Source: a virus. Taken from it: a stretch of 25,172 bases of DNA. The position numbers were made by a program, and so were the translations under genes. Shown here in pieces: positions 8,170 through 15,781 of the stretch (position 1 is the first letter of the stretch; the number at the start of each line of letters is the position of its first letter). The stretch is taken from positions 1 through 25,172 of IMG/VR virus record IMGVR_UViG_3300042546_000558; one strand, 5' to 3'. The notes below the pieces were generated by a model. That model had not been told where the DNA came from and made no database searches. It saw nothing but the letters and a program-made list of their open reading frames with translations.

Positions 8170-8561
8170 TGGCTAGCAAATACAAAAACTTAGAACAAAA
8201 AATTTACAAAGAAGTAAGAGGCGCATTAAATGGGATTGCGCTATCAATGGCTAATGAATGCCGTGCAAAAATGGCTCAAGTAAGCAATGGGCGTGTTTAT
8301 GGTAAACATACAGCCTCAAAATCAGGCGATTACCCAAATATTGATACTGGTACTTTAAATAATGCTATTTTTAATGATTTGGTCTCTAGTGAATTAATCG
8401 CTAGATTCGGGGTTAGAGGGAATATACCTTATGCCAAAATGTTAGAATATGGAACTAGTAAAATGGAACCAAGACCATTTATAAAGCCAACTTATGACAA
8501 GTATAAAAATAATATAGTTCCCGCCGTTGATAAGGCCATAAAGAGGGCAATAAATGGATAG
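8169..8561 (+). CDS. Neck / tail-completion protein, HK97 gp10 family
   Basis: Proteins of this family sit at the head-tail junction and help complete or join the tail. The 130 residues carry an N-terminal helix rich in Lys and Ala (NGIALSMANECRAKM) and a loop with SKSGDYPNIDTGTL. The family signature IPYAKMLEYGTSKMEPRPFIKPTY follows near residues 85-108, and then a C-terminal helix. The Y-A-x-x-x-E-Y-G-T-S-x-M-x-P-R-P-F motif is diagnostic. The start overlaps the upstream TAA as TAATG, and the end overlaps the next gene by 8 bases. Confidence 0.9.
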   Translation: MASKYKNLEQKIYKEVRGALNGIALSMANECRAKMAQVSNGRVYGKHTASKSGDYPNIDTGTLNNAIFNDLVSSELIARFGVRGNIPYAKMLEYGTSKMEPRPFIKPTYDKYKNNIVPAVDKAIKRAING

Positions 8562-8958
8562 TACAATAGCAAGTTTGAAAGGAGTGAGAAATAAATTAAT
8601 TGCAAATAGTGCATTAATTGCATTAGTTGGTAATAAAATTTATAATAAAGCTCCTCAAGAAACAATTTATCCTTTTGTTAAGATGTCAATAAATACAGAA
8701 TTAAGTCCAGTGATAAATAATAGTTCTCAAGTTTTTACTCACATTTTGAGGTGTCAAGCTTGGTCTCAAATATCGCTAGAAGAGGCAATTAATATTAGGA
8801 GTGCTATTTTTAATGCTTTACATAGGCAATCTTTAACTCTTGACAGCCCTTTTAAATTGATAGATTGCCAAGTTAATACTTTATTGGATGCTTTCTTGGA
8901 AAGCGATGGCAAAACTTATCAGAGTGTTATTGAGTTTAAAATTAGTGTAAATTCTTGA
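8554..8958 (+). CDS. Tail terminator, DUF3168 family (SPP1 gp17 / HK97 tail terminator type)
   Basis: This protein would cap the head-proximal end of the tail tube and stop its growth. The 134 residues follow the DUF3168 layout: a starting helix (LKGVRNKLIANSALIALVG) and KIYNKAPQETIYPFVKMSI as first strand. A central strand (FTHILRCQAWSQ) and a helix (EEAINIRSAIFNALH) follow, ending with a paired strand (YQSVIEFKISV). It comes directly after the gp10-like gene, which is the normal pairing. A usable ribosome binding site, AAGAGGG, lies inside the end of the upstream gene about 6 bases before the ATG. Confidence 0.87.
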   Translation: MDSTIASLKGVRNKLIANSALIALVGNKIYNKAPQETIYPFVKMSINTELSPVINNSSQVFTHILRCQAWSQISLEEAINIRSAIFNALHRQSLTLDSPFKLIDCQVNTLLDAFLESDGKTYQSVIEFKISVNS

Positions 8959-9004
8959 AAAATTTGCTTTAATTGATAATGTACACTTACTTTTAATTAA
9001 TTAA

Positions 9005-9364
9005 ATGGCATTTACTCAAATTACTAGCACGACTATAAGTGCTTATTTTACTACTAAAAACTCGGGCAAAGACGCTCTTGATGGGATTGCATTAGATGAA
9101 ACTAACGGCAATACTATCCCTTATAATTCCAATATGACTTTAGTTATATCTAATGGAGACGCTACAGACTCTAATACTGTTACTTTAACTTCTCAGAGCG
9201 ATAGTAACGGACGCAGTCAAACAAAAACTTATACTATTGCGGCGGGTAAATTTGCAATTATTCCCCCTCTTGATTCATTGTTTGCTAGAGATGGAAAAAT
9301 TGAATTAACTATTGCTGGACTTGGTGATTCTTTAAAATTAATCCCTACAATATTTTTACCTTAG
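9005..9364 (+). CDS. Small beta-rich structural protein, function unknown
   Basis: The 119 residues are Thr-, Asn- and Ser-rich with alternating hydrophobic strands (NMTLVISNGD, NTVTLTSQSD, KIELTIAGLG, LKLIPTIFLP), suggesting a compact beta-sandwich. It resembles small proteins often encoded near phage head or tail-tube genes that are described as decoration or structural proteins, but I cannot assign a family. Its gene is preceded by a 46-base gap (8959-9004), one of the longer noncoding stretches in the window. That gap is AT-rich and contains GATAAT and repeated TAATTAA but no convincing promoter. The next gene's ribosome binding site overlaps its stop codon, so it is probably co-transcribed with the tail tube. 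Confidence 0.55.
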   Translation: MAFTQITSTTISAYFTTKNSGKDALDGIALDETNGNTIPYNSNMTLVISNGDATDSNTVTLTSQSDSNGRSQTKTYTIAAGKFAIIPPLDSLFARDGKIELTIAGLGDSLKLIPTIFLP

Positions 9365-9368
9365 GAGA
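9363..9368 (+). promoter_or_regulatory. Strong ribosome binding site for the tail tube gene
   Basis: AGGAGA overlaps the preceding TAG stop and lies 5 bases before the ATG at 9374. The arrangement mirrors that at 5003-5008, and both serve products expected in many copies. Confidence 0.75.
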
Positions 9369-9373
9369 CATAA

Positions 9374-9799
9374 ATGGCAAGTAGAGACAAGGGCTGGCAG
9401 CCCTACATGGAAATTTCTGGAGATGGTGGAGTCAATAAGTATGAAATATTAGAATTAACTTCTATTTCACGCCCTAACAGCCCTCAAACTCAAGAAATTA
9501 GAACGATTAATAATAGAGGACAACTAGAAACAGAATTAACCTCTATTGATGGCGCTTTTGAAATTGAAGGAAATTATTCAGTTGATAATTATTGCAATAC
9601 CATCATGGAAAGCGCAAATAAACAACTATCTGAATTAATTGTTTATTTTTACCCCGATCGGGATCGTGTTGAGAATTATATAATTTCAAGATGTATTCTG
9701 ACTGATTATTCATTAGATTACGCTCCAGATGATGTTGCTAAATTTAGCGCAACTTTTTCTGTACAGGGTAAACCTCAATTTGTGGGGGATGTAGGATAA
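9374..9799 (+). CDS. Major tail tube protein
   Basis: The 141-residue product matches siphovirus tube subunits in size and position, directly before the tail assembly chaperones. It has an early SRDKGWQPYMEISGDGG segment and a central beta region (YEILELTSISRPNSPQ, then LETELTSIDGAFEIEGNYSV). A helix follows (DNYCNTIMESANK), then the strand LSELIVYFYP and a closing LDYAPDDVAKFSATFSVQGKPQF. The last motif, in which the final strand ends 'F-S-x-T-F-x-V-x-G-x-P', is common among tail tube proteins. Tube rings stack along the tape measure, so high copy number is expected and agrees with its strong ribosome binding site. Confidence 0.8.
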   Translation: MASRDKGWQPYMEISGDGGVNKYEILELTSISRPNSPQTQEIRTINNRGQLETELTSIDGAFEIEGNYSVDNYCNTIMESANKQLSELIVYFYPDRDRVENYIISRCILTDYSLDYAPDDVAKFSATFSVQGKPQFVGDVG

Positions 9800-9800
9800 C

Positions 9801-10184
9801 ATGAGTTTCACCGCCTTAAATTTTAAAGAAAAAGAATTTAAACTCAAATGTAGCCACAAAGCCCTTGCAATGATTCAATCGCACTATGGTGTATATAATG
9901 TTTCTGAAATTTTTAATACTATTTCAGACCTCGTTAATAAAGCCGAAATTGATTATATACTTTTTGCTTTTTTGCAAAGTTTTCACAAAGAGGATTTTGC
10001 GGAAATTGAAAAAGTTAAATCTTTCTTCTTTGATGAGGACTGTGATTTGAAAGAATATTTTGAATCAGTGAAAATATTATTAGAAGGTATACAATCAGAA
10101 TTTTATCGTTCACTTGGTAATGCTGACAATACTAATAGTACTGAGGTAAAAGAAACTAAATCTAAAAAAAAGACTCTACCTTAA
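9801..10184 (+). CDS. Tail assembly chaperone, frame-0 product (lambda gpG-like)
   Basis: Tail chaperones of this type bind the tape measure and keep it soluble while tube subunits polymerise. The 127-residue frame-0 protein starts with a short beta segment (NFKEKEFKLKCSHKALAMI) that resembles the opening strands of many siphovirus chaperones, followed by helices. Near its end, at 10166-10172, lies a perfect A_AAA_AAG slippery heptamer in the correct phase. A -1 slip there gives the extended product described in the entry at 10172. The unshifted protein ends 12 bases after the slip site. It lies between the tube and tape measure genes, the standard position for such a pair. Confidence 0.85.
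   Translation: MSFTALNFKEKEFKLKCSHKALAMIQSHYGVYNVSEIFNTISDLVNKAEIDYILFAFLQSFHKEDFAEIEKVKSFFFDEDCDLKEYFESVKILLEGIQSEFYRSLGNADNTNSTEVKETKSKKKTLP
10166..10172 (+). promoter_or_regulatory. Programmed -1 ribosomal frameshift site A_AAA_AAG
   Basis: The seven bases read A AAA AAG in the phase of the upstream frame, which is the most efficient -1 slippery heptamer known in bacteria. After slipping, reading resumes at 10172 with no stop before 10417. Two possible stimulatory stems lie downstream. GACTCT at 10172-10177 can pair with AGAGTC at 10208-10213. Alternatively CGACTC at 10186-10191 can pair with GAGTCG at 10209-10214. Only one can form at a time. The site, the phase and the neighbours together make this call strong. 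Confidence 0.9.
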
Positions 10185-10417
10185 ACGACTCGATGAAAGA
10201 GGCTTTTAGAGTCGGTTTAAATTATAGCGAATGGCTAGAAATAAGCCCTATCGAGTTATCCTTAGCTTGTGAGGCTTATATTGAAGAAGAAGAAAGAAAA
10301 ATGGATTTTTTAGCTAGAATAATTACTGGAAAGAGTATTTTAAAGAAAAAAGAATCTATCAATCAATCTTCAAGAACTGAAATAATTAGTTTTTTTAAAG
10401 GATTAGCAAATAAATAA
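10172..10417 (+). CDS. Tail assembly chaperone, -1 frame extension (lambda gpT-like), made as a fusion
   Basis: This frame is entered by the -1 slip and adds 81 residues to the first 124 of the upstream protein, giving a 205-residue GT-type fusion. The extension begins D-S-T-L-N-D-S and contains VGLNYSEWLEISPIELSLACEAYIEEEERKMDF. That resembles the T domain of chaperones, with its 'P-x-E-x-x-x-x-x-E-A-Y' helix before the tape measure gene. An in-frame ATG at 10193 has no good Shine-Dalgarno sequence and lies downstream of the slip, so separate initiation is less likely. The fusion should occur at low frequency and recruit tube subunits to the tape measure. The product is inferred; the two frames and the slip site are directly visible. 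Confidence 0.87.
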   Translation, partial: DSTLNDSMKEAFRVGLNYSEWLEISPIELSLACEAYIEEEERKMDFLARIITGKSILKKKESINQSSRTEIISFFKGLANK

Positions 10418-10419
10418 AA

Positions 10420-13400
10420 ATGGCAACACTTGATGAATTAGTAGTATTAATTAAAGCAAATTCCTCTCAATTTGAGAGCGAGTTGAGTAAGGTTAGTGCA
10501 AAACTTGATTCGTTAAGTAAAAAAAATGAAAAGGCTCAAAAAAGCTTACAAGACGCTTTTAAAGACTCTTCTAAGCGTGCAAATTCTTTAGAGACTGGAA
10601 TTAGCACGCTAGGAAGTGTTTTAGGTGGTTTGACTAATCCTGTAACACTTCTGACTGCGGGCATTATAGGCATGGGCAAAGCCTTTTTAGACTTGGGAAC
10701 TAATGCCTTTAATGCGATTAAAGATTTAGAGCAGTCAGAGTTTGCAATGGCTTCATTAATTGCCTCTACTACTCGATTTAAAGATGAATTAGGTAAACCT
10801 GTAAAATTTGAAGAGGGTTTTAAATACTCCTTAGATAAGAGTAAAGGATTAATTGATAAATTCCAAAAAGATGCCGCCCAGTTAAGTTTAATTGAGACCT
10901 CTGATTTAACCGCTGGCTTTCAGGCTGGTGGAGCGTCTTTGGGCGGTTTAGGCATTACAAGTATTGAAGACCAAGCTAAAGCAATTGAAATGCTTGTGGG
11001 TAGCATGAAATTGTTAAAACCCCAAGCCAAAGAGGCGGAAGCCGCTTTTGAAGTTAGAAACATATTGCAAGGTGATTTTGGTAAAACTCAAAGCGATTTA
11101 GCTCGTTTTGCAAAGACAACGGGGCAAAGTACCAAACAACTGGAAGAACAATACAAACAAGCGCAAAAAACAGGCACTGGGCTTCAATTTTTGACTAAAA
11201 TTTATGGCGGTTTATATCAAAGTTTAAAACTTTCTGAAAGCACTTTAGGCAATCAAATAAGTATTTTATCTGACTTCGGAACGAGGGCTTTACAAGCGAT
11301 AGGCGGCAATTTTATCGAGCCTATGAAAAACTTAATTAAAAATGCCTATCAAGGTCTAGCGGGCGGGGACACATTCTCGGCTGAAACTTTAAATACTTTT
11401 AAATTAATTGGAGATGGTTTTAAAAATATAATAATTGCAATAACTCCTTTGGTTGCTCCTTTAATTGAGACAGTTAAGCAAATTATGGCTTTATTGAGTG
11501 GGTTAGCAAGTATATTATCAGCCGCACTAATGCCAGTAGTGCAATTATTAGCTAGTTCGCTCCAAATTATTAATAATGTATTAAGCCCATCAATTGCCTT
11601 AATTGGGGGACTGGGTAATGCTTTAATGGGCTTAAGTTCAGCTTTTAGTGGAGTTATGGGTAATACCGACAATTTTACAAGCTCGACTATGCAAGCCTTG
11701 ACAGGGGCGACTGCTTTTGGAGCTTTTATTGGTGGCCCATGGGGTGCATTAATTGCTTTGGGTGTGCAATCAGTGGCTTTGCTTGTGCAAAATATCCAAA
11801 TGTTACCTCAAACTTTACAAAAAGTCGGTACTGATTTTGCGGCTAACGCTCAATTAATGAAGGATAATATGGTTAAAATGGGAATGACGGCTCAAGAAGC
11901 TGAATCTCATTTTAGAGAAATGAGCGGTGGAATTGAAGACGTTTTAGCCAAATTAAGCACTAAAACGGCTTTATCAGTTGATGAAATGGATAAACTTTGG
12001 TCGTCTGGTGTTTTGGCATGGCATCAAAAGCTTGTAATCGGAACGGGCGCATTATTTAGCAGTTGGCAAAATTTTTGGGGAATAACCTTAAATTTTACAA
12101 TGCAAATGATTAATAAAATTTTGGCTGAAATAGCTCGGCTGGCCTTGAAAGCGGAAAATTCTATTAATGGCATATTTGCAAAAGTAGAAGGTCTTTCTGG
12201 CGGCGTGATCAAACTTGGCAAGGTTGAGTTTGGAACTAATTTATTAAAAGAGTCCAAAGCCCGTGCTAATGAGTATGGTGCTAAGGCTAGTAAGTTTTTT
12301 ACGGATGGTTTTAATAAAACTTTGCAAGCTAAAGCCCCAAGTAAAAAATTATTTGAATTGCCAAATCTAGGCGGTGGAGCGGGAGGAACTGATAAAGCTA
12401 GAAAAGGTAGTAAAGCTAATAAAGATGGTTTAGCAGATGACCGATTAAAAGCCCAGCAGTTAGCAATTGAAGGTAATGCTTTAAAACAACAAGGTTTGAT
12501 CTTGGATGGTATTTTAAACAAAAAAAGAGAATTAGCGGCGATTCAAGCTCAATTAAATGCTTTAACCTTGCAGAGTGCGAAAAATGAAGCAACTGGTGAG
12601 ATTAATAATGCTAAAATGGGCTTAGAACAAGAACAGGCATTAGCTGGGATTGCTCTAAGACAACAAGAATTAGAATTAGCTAAAGCAAAAGGTTTAATTA
12701 GTGATAAAGAATTTACTACCAAACAAAGTCAATTAAACTTAGAAAAAATCGCTTTGGAAGGGCAATTTGCAAATAAGCAAGCCTTCTTAAATTTAAGCAC
12801 TCAGGAACAATCAATTAATGCAAAAAATGCTGAAATACAAGCCCAAATAACTCAATCAGTCAAAGAAGCGGGTTTAGCACAATACGAAAAATTAGCAAAT
12901 CTAGATATAGAAACCCAAAAAGTTTTTAGCCAAATAACCGCTTATCAAGGGCAGGCTGATAAGATTGATGAAATTCAAAAATTAAATAATGAGCTTGTCA
13001 AGTTAGACCAAGAGCGCAAAACGCTTGTAGGAGAGGTTAATTTAACTTTAGGGGATAAGCTTGCAAAGTATCAAACAGAGCTAGGCTTGAATGATATTCA
13101 GCTTGCAAAAATGAAAGAATTGTATAATATTGAATTGCAAAGAAATAATTTAAAAACTCAAACTCAGACCAATTTGGAGAATATAAACACTTTAACTAAA
13201 CAAAATACAAACTCTATGCAAGGCTTAAAAGACCTAGCCAAAGGCTTTGCGGATACTTTGGTAGGGGCATTTGAAAATGGAAAATTTCAGGCTGAAAAGT
13301 TTTTTACTGGTTTGTTAAAAATGTTAGGTGATTTTGCAATTAAGGCAGTGGAAACCTTATTTAGTGGAGCTGGTGGCGGTGGTAAAGGCGGTTTATTTAG

Positions 13401-14214
13401 TTCCTTAACTAGTGGTTTTGGTGGTGGAAATGACCCATTAAAAGGTTTTAGTGCTGGTGATAAAAGTTTTAGGAGCAGAAATGACGCTTTTTCTTATGCC
13501 TCGTCTCAAGGCCTAGGAGCTGAATCTGTGCAAGCAATTACATCTTTAAATGGCAATTTAAAAATATTAGACACCAACTGCGGGATAACTGCTAGAGAAA
13601 TGGCTGGAGTTGGTGGAGCGTCTTTTGATTTGGGCGGTATATTTAAAGGTTTTGGTCAAGGTATCCAGAGCATAGTATCTAATATTAGTGGTTTTATATC
13701 TAATATTTTCCAAAATATTGGCGGAGCAGTTAAAGGGGCGGCTAGTGGAATTGGTAACTTTTTTAGCAGTTTTGTAGGATCTTTGGGTAAAAGTGGGGGC
13801 GGGTTTGCATCGGGGGGCTATGTCTCAGGCGGTGGAACTAGTACCTCCGACAGCATTCCCGCTTTTTTAAGTAATGGTGAATTTGTGATGAATGCCGACA
13901 GTGTTAAAAAATATGGTTCTTTATTACCTTTATTAAATTCTGGTAAGTTTAAAGGCTTTGCTGATGGTGGTATAGTTGGCTCGGTGAGCGGTAAACCAAA
14001 GATGACTAAAATAGTTCCAAGTATGAATAATAATAAACAAGCAAGTAATAATACTATTATTAATATTAAAGCTATGGATTCCCAAGATGTCATACAAGCT
14101 CTTTCCAAGAAAGAAACGAGGCAATATTTAAATAATGATTCAAGCAGAAGTTATCAAAAACAATCAAATAGGGCTTTTAATCGCTCTACTTACGAATTTG
14201 CGAGAGGTACTTAA
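10420..14214 (+). CDS. Tape measure protein
   Basis: At 1264 residues this is the longest gene in the window and sets tail length; at about 0.15 nm per residue the tail would be roughly 190 nm. Residues 1-60 are coiled coil (FESELSKVSAKLDSLSKKN). Residues ~334-463 are strongly hydrophobic with several candidate membrane segments, as in tape measures that enter the inner membrane during DNA ejection. Residues ~675-925 form a long charged coiled coil, and ~980-1190 are Gly/Ser-rich. The end contains FASGGYVSGGG, IPAFLSNGEFVMNADSVKKYG and FADGGIVG, a very common closing block in lambda-type tape measures. I saw no peptidase or lysozyme motif. The gene begins 2 bases after the chaperone extension and ends in a TAATG overlap. 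Confidence 0.95.
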   Translation: MATLDELVVLIKANSSQFESELSKVSAKLDSLSKKNEKAQKSLQDAFKDSSKRANSLETGISTLGSVLGGLTNPVTLLTAGIIGMGKAFLDLGTNAFNAIKDLEQSEFAMASLIASTTRFKDELGKPVKFEEGFKYSLDKSKGLIDKFQKDAAQLSLIETSDLTAGFQAGGASLGGLGITSIEDQAKAIEMLVGSMKLLKPQAKEAEAAFEVRNILQGDFGKTQSDLARFAKTTGQSTKQLEEQYKQAQKTGTGLQFLTKIYGGLYQSLKLSESTLGNQISILSDFGTRALQAIGGNFIEPMKNLIKNAYQGLAGGDTFSAETLNTFKLIGDGFKNIIIAITPLVAPLIETVKQIMALLSGLASILSAALMPVVQLLASSLQIINNVLSPSIALIGGLGNALMGLSSAFSGVMGNTDNFTSSTMQALTGATAFGAFIGGPWGALIALGVQSVALLVQNIQMLPQTLQKVGTDFAANAQLMKDNMVKMGMTAQEAESHFREMSGGIEDVLAKLSTKTALSVDEMDKLWSSGVLAWHQKLVIGTGALFSSWQNFWGITLNFTMQMINKILAEIARLALKAENSINGIFAKVEGLSGGVIKLGKVEFGTNLLKESKARANEYGAKASKFFTDGFNKTLQAKAPSKKLFELPNLGGGAGGTDKARKGSKANKDGLADDRLKAQQLAIEGNALKQQGLILDGILNKKRELAAIQAQLNALTLQSAKNEATGEINNAKMGLEQEQALAGIALRQQELELAKAKGLISDKEFTTKQSQLNLEKIALEGQFANKQAFLNLSTQEQSINAKNAEIQAQITQSVKEAGLAQYEKLANLDIETQKVFSQITAYQGQADKIDEIQKLNNELVKLDQERKTLVGEVNLTLGDKLAKYQTELGLNDIQLAKMKELYNIELQRNNLKTQTQTNLENINTLTKQNTNSMQGLKDLAKGFADTLVGAFENGKFQAEKFFTGLLKMLGDFAIKAVETLFSGAGGGGKGGLFSSLTSGFGGGNDPLKGFSAGDKSFRSRNDAFSYASSQGLGAESVQAITSLNGNLKILDTNCGITAREMAGVGGASFDLGGIFKGFGQGIQSIVSNISGFISNIFQNIGGAVKGAASGIGNFFSSFVGSLGKSGGGFASGGYVSGGGTSTSDSIPAFLSNGEFVMNADSVKKYGSLLPLLNSGKFKGFADGGIVGSVSGKPKMTKIVPSMNNNKQASNNTIINIKAMDSQDVIQALSKKETRQYLNNDSSRSYQKQSNRAFNRSTYEFARGT

Positions 14215-14825
14215 TGACTAGAATTTTTACAGAATTTACTGAGTTAGTTGATAGTATAAGCTTTGAACATCGAACCCTTACAGCTGTTACTAGGTCAATC
14301 AGTGGCATTAGGCAATCTTTGAGTTATGGCGGCGGCTTTTGGTATTTAAAATGCACCTTAAGAAATACCAATTTTGAAACAAGTAAAAAAATAGCTTCTT
14401 TTTTTAACTCACTAGAAGGGCGTACAGAGATTTTTAAGCTTTACTTGCCAAGCCATTTTCAGAGCATGGTTTATAGCGATAGTATAATAATTGACGGCGC
14501 AAATCAAATAGGAAAAAATATTAACGTGAAGGGAATAACCGCACTCAATCAGGTTATTCTGAAACAAGGGGATTTTGTAAAATTTGATAATAGTAATAAA
14601 ATATACCAAGCAAGAGAAGATTTAGTTAGTAATGGTATTGGGAAGGGTGTTTTAAAGCTCCATATGCCTTTAGTTGGTAATTTGCCTAATGATAATAGTC
14701 ATGTTTTAATACACCCTTATTTGCTTGACTGGTATGTCGCTTTAGGCTCTGATACTTTGAGCTGGGATTTAGATTATTTTTCTAGATCAGCTTTTGAAAT
14801 TGAACTAGAAGAGGTGTGGAATTAA
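14214..14825 (+). CDS. Distal tail-like tip protein
   Basis: The 203-residue protein directly follows the tape measure, where siphoviruses encode the distal tail ring or first hub component. It contains IFTEFTELVDSISFEHRT, a tryptophan-bearing strand (GFWYLKCTLRN), a helix (FETSKKIASFFNSLEGRTEIFKLYLPS) and a C-terminal beta barrel ending LEEVWN. The 'x-L-E-G-R-x-x-x-F-x-L-x-x-P' segment occurs in several minor tail proteins of Gram-negative siphoviruses. I rely mostly on position and this pattern. Its own ribosome binding site AGAGGT (14203-14208) lies 5 bases before the ATG inside the tape measure gene, and its stop overlaps the next start as TAATG. Confidence 0.65.
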   Translation: MTRIFTEFTELVDSISFEHRTLTAVTRSISGIRQSLSYGGGFWYLKCTLRNTNFETSKKIASFFNSLEGRTEIFKLYLPSHFQSMVYSDSIIIDGANQIGKNINVKGITALNQVILKQGDFVKFDNSNKIYQAREDLVSNGIGKGVLKLHMPLVGNLPNDNSHVLIHPYLLDWYVALGSDTLSWDLDYFSRSAFEIELEEVWN

Positions 14826-15397
14826 TGCGTAGACTTTTAGAACCAGCTCTGCAAGCTTATTTAGCAGACCCCCGAAGGAAAATAAAAACCGCTTTTACTA
14901 TTGAGGCTTTATTTCCAGATGGTTGGGTTTATCTCACTACGTGCGCACGTTGGCTAGAATGGAATAATATTGTTTACGTACCAACCGCAACTTTGGCTAT
15001 TGAAGGGGTTAGCCAAAGTTTAACACTTGCCAACGATGAAAATAATATATCTTTGAGTGGAATACCTTTAACTTACAAAAGTTTGGTTTTAACTCAAAAA
15101 TATACAGGCAATCCATGCATTATAAGACAAGGTTTTTTTGATTTTGAGACAGATCAATTAATTGGTAATTTACTCCAAATACATAAAGGCAATATAAATA
15201 ATATGACATTTACAGACGATCCAGTCGCTGGAACTAGCACGATTGTTTTGCCTATAAGTTCTATTTTTGCAAGATTTAATGATAAAAACAGTATGAAAAC
15301 AAATCCATCAAGTCATAAAAAACTATTTGCAAATGATACTATATTTGATCAAGTTCCAAGTTTGACGGACAAGGTTGTAGAATTTGGTAAACTATAA
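14825..15397 (+). CDS. Tail hub-like protein, DUF2163-related
   Basis: I chose the ATG at 14825, which overlaps the upstream stop as TAATG and is preceded by AAGAGGTG at about 8 bases; a GTG at 14816 would add three residues. The 190-residue product shows the hub pattern found before NlpC/P60 genes in gene transfer agents and related phages. It begins with a helix, then IEALFPDGWVYLTTCARWLEWNNIVYVPT, then LAIEGVSQSLTLANDENNISLSGIP. It ends NPSSHKKLFANDTIFDQVPSLTDKVVEFGK, close to the 'H-x-x-x-F-x-x-D-x-F-F-x-x-V-P-x-L' ending common in this group. It is shorter than a typical DUF2163 protein, so the match may be to a sister family. Confidence 0.65.
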   Translation: MRRLLEPALQAYLADPRRKIKTAFTIEALFPDGWVYLTTCARWLEWNNIVYVPTATLAIEGVSQSLTLANDENNISLSGIPLTYKSLVLTQKYTGNPCIIRQGFFDFETDQLIGNLLQIHKGNINNMTFTDDPVAGTSTIVLPISSIFARFNDKNSMKTNPSSHKKLFANDTIFDQVPSLTDKVVEFGKL

Positions 15398-15399
15398 TT

Positions 15400-15780
15400 A
15401 TGCAAAATTTTATAAATGACTGGCAACACAAAAAATTTGAATGGGGTATTGCAGATTGCTATACTTTTACACGAACTTATATTGATTTTAAATTTTCTGA
15501 AAATAATTTACCCATACTTGAGTATAACAATTTAAAAACAGCCGTTTTATTAAATAAAAAATACTCATGGATTGACGAAATAAAAAAGAATTTTAAGTTT
15601 GAAATAATTAATAAAAATTTTGAAGATGGTGATTTATTGATAGTTGATGATGATTTTCAATGCGCTCATTTATACTATAATAATCATATATACTCTTTTG
15701 ATCCAGAATTGAACTTTGTATCAATCAATGTCGGTGTTGTAAAGCCGCAAGCCATGATTAGATTGAAAGGATTATTATAG
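15400..15780 (+). CDS. Tail-tip cell-wall peptidase, NlpC/P60-like (DUF6950-type)
   Basis: Small peptidases at this position cut peptidoglycan crosslinks so that the tail tip can cross the wall. The 126-residue protein opens with W-x-x-x-x-F-E-W-G-I-A-D-C, the conserved 'W-G-x-x-D-C' start of the NlpC/P60-like fold, with C20 as probable nucleophile. FEDGDLLIVDDD precedes QCAHLYY, where H90 is the probable catalytic histidine. Several family glycines around the histidine are absent, so activity might be weak or lost. It lies between the hub-like and gpJ-like genes, as in lambda (gpK) and gene transfer agents. No ribosome binding site is obvious. Confidence 0.72.
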   Translation: MQNFINDWQHKKFEWGIADCYTFTRTYIDFKFSENNLPILEYNNLKTAVLLNKKYSWIDEIKKNFKFEIINKNFEDGDLLIVDDDFQCAHLYYNNHIYSFDPELNFVSINVGVVKPQAMIRLKGLL

Positions 15781-15781
15781 T

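Noticed and set aside
8955-8980. Possible promoter TTGAAA...GATAAT before the gene at 9005
   Set aside because: The spacer is only 14 bases and the surrounding sequence is AT-rich enough to give such matches by chance.
9391-9403. GGGCT/AGCCC hairpin shortly after the tail tube start
   Set aside because: A 5-base stem in coding sequence, too far from the start codon to block initiation convincingly, with no sign of conservation available.
9653-9662. Palindrome CCCGATCGGG in the tail tube gene
   Set aside because: It is short, occurs once, and is explained by the codons for P-D-R-D.
12024-12521. Minus-strand open frame of 165 codons inside the tape measure gene
   Set aside because: It mirrors the tape measure coding frame, has biased proline/leucine composition with no domain, and has no ribosome binding site. 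Other minus-strand frames at 11349-11672 and 13818-14108 are the same kind of shadow.
14939-14950. Perfect 12-base palindrome ACGTGCGCACGT
   Set aside because: It is striking in an AT-rich genome but lies in the hub-like coding region, encoding T-C-A-R around a conserved tryptophan. A single copy with no partner site gives no support for a binding site.
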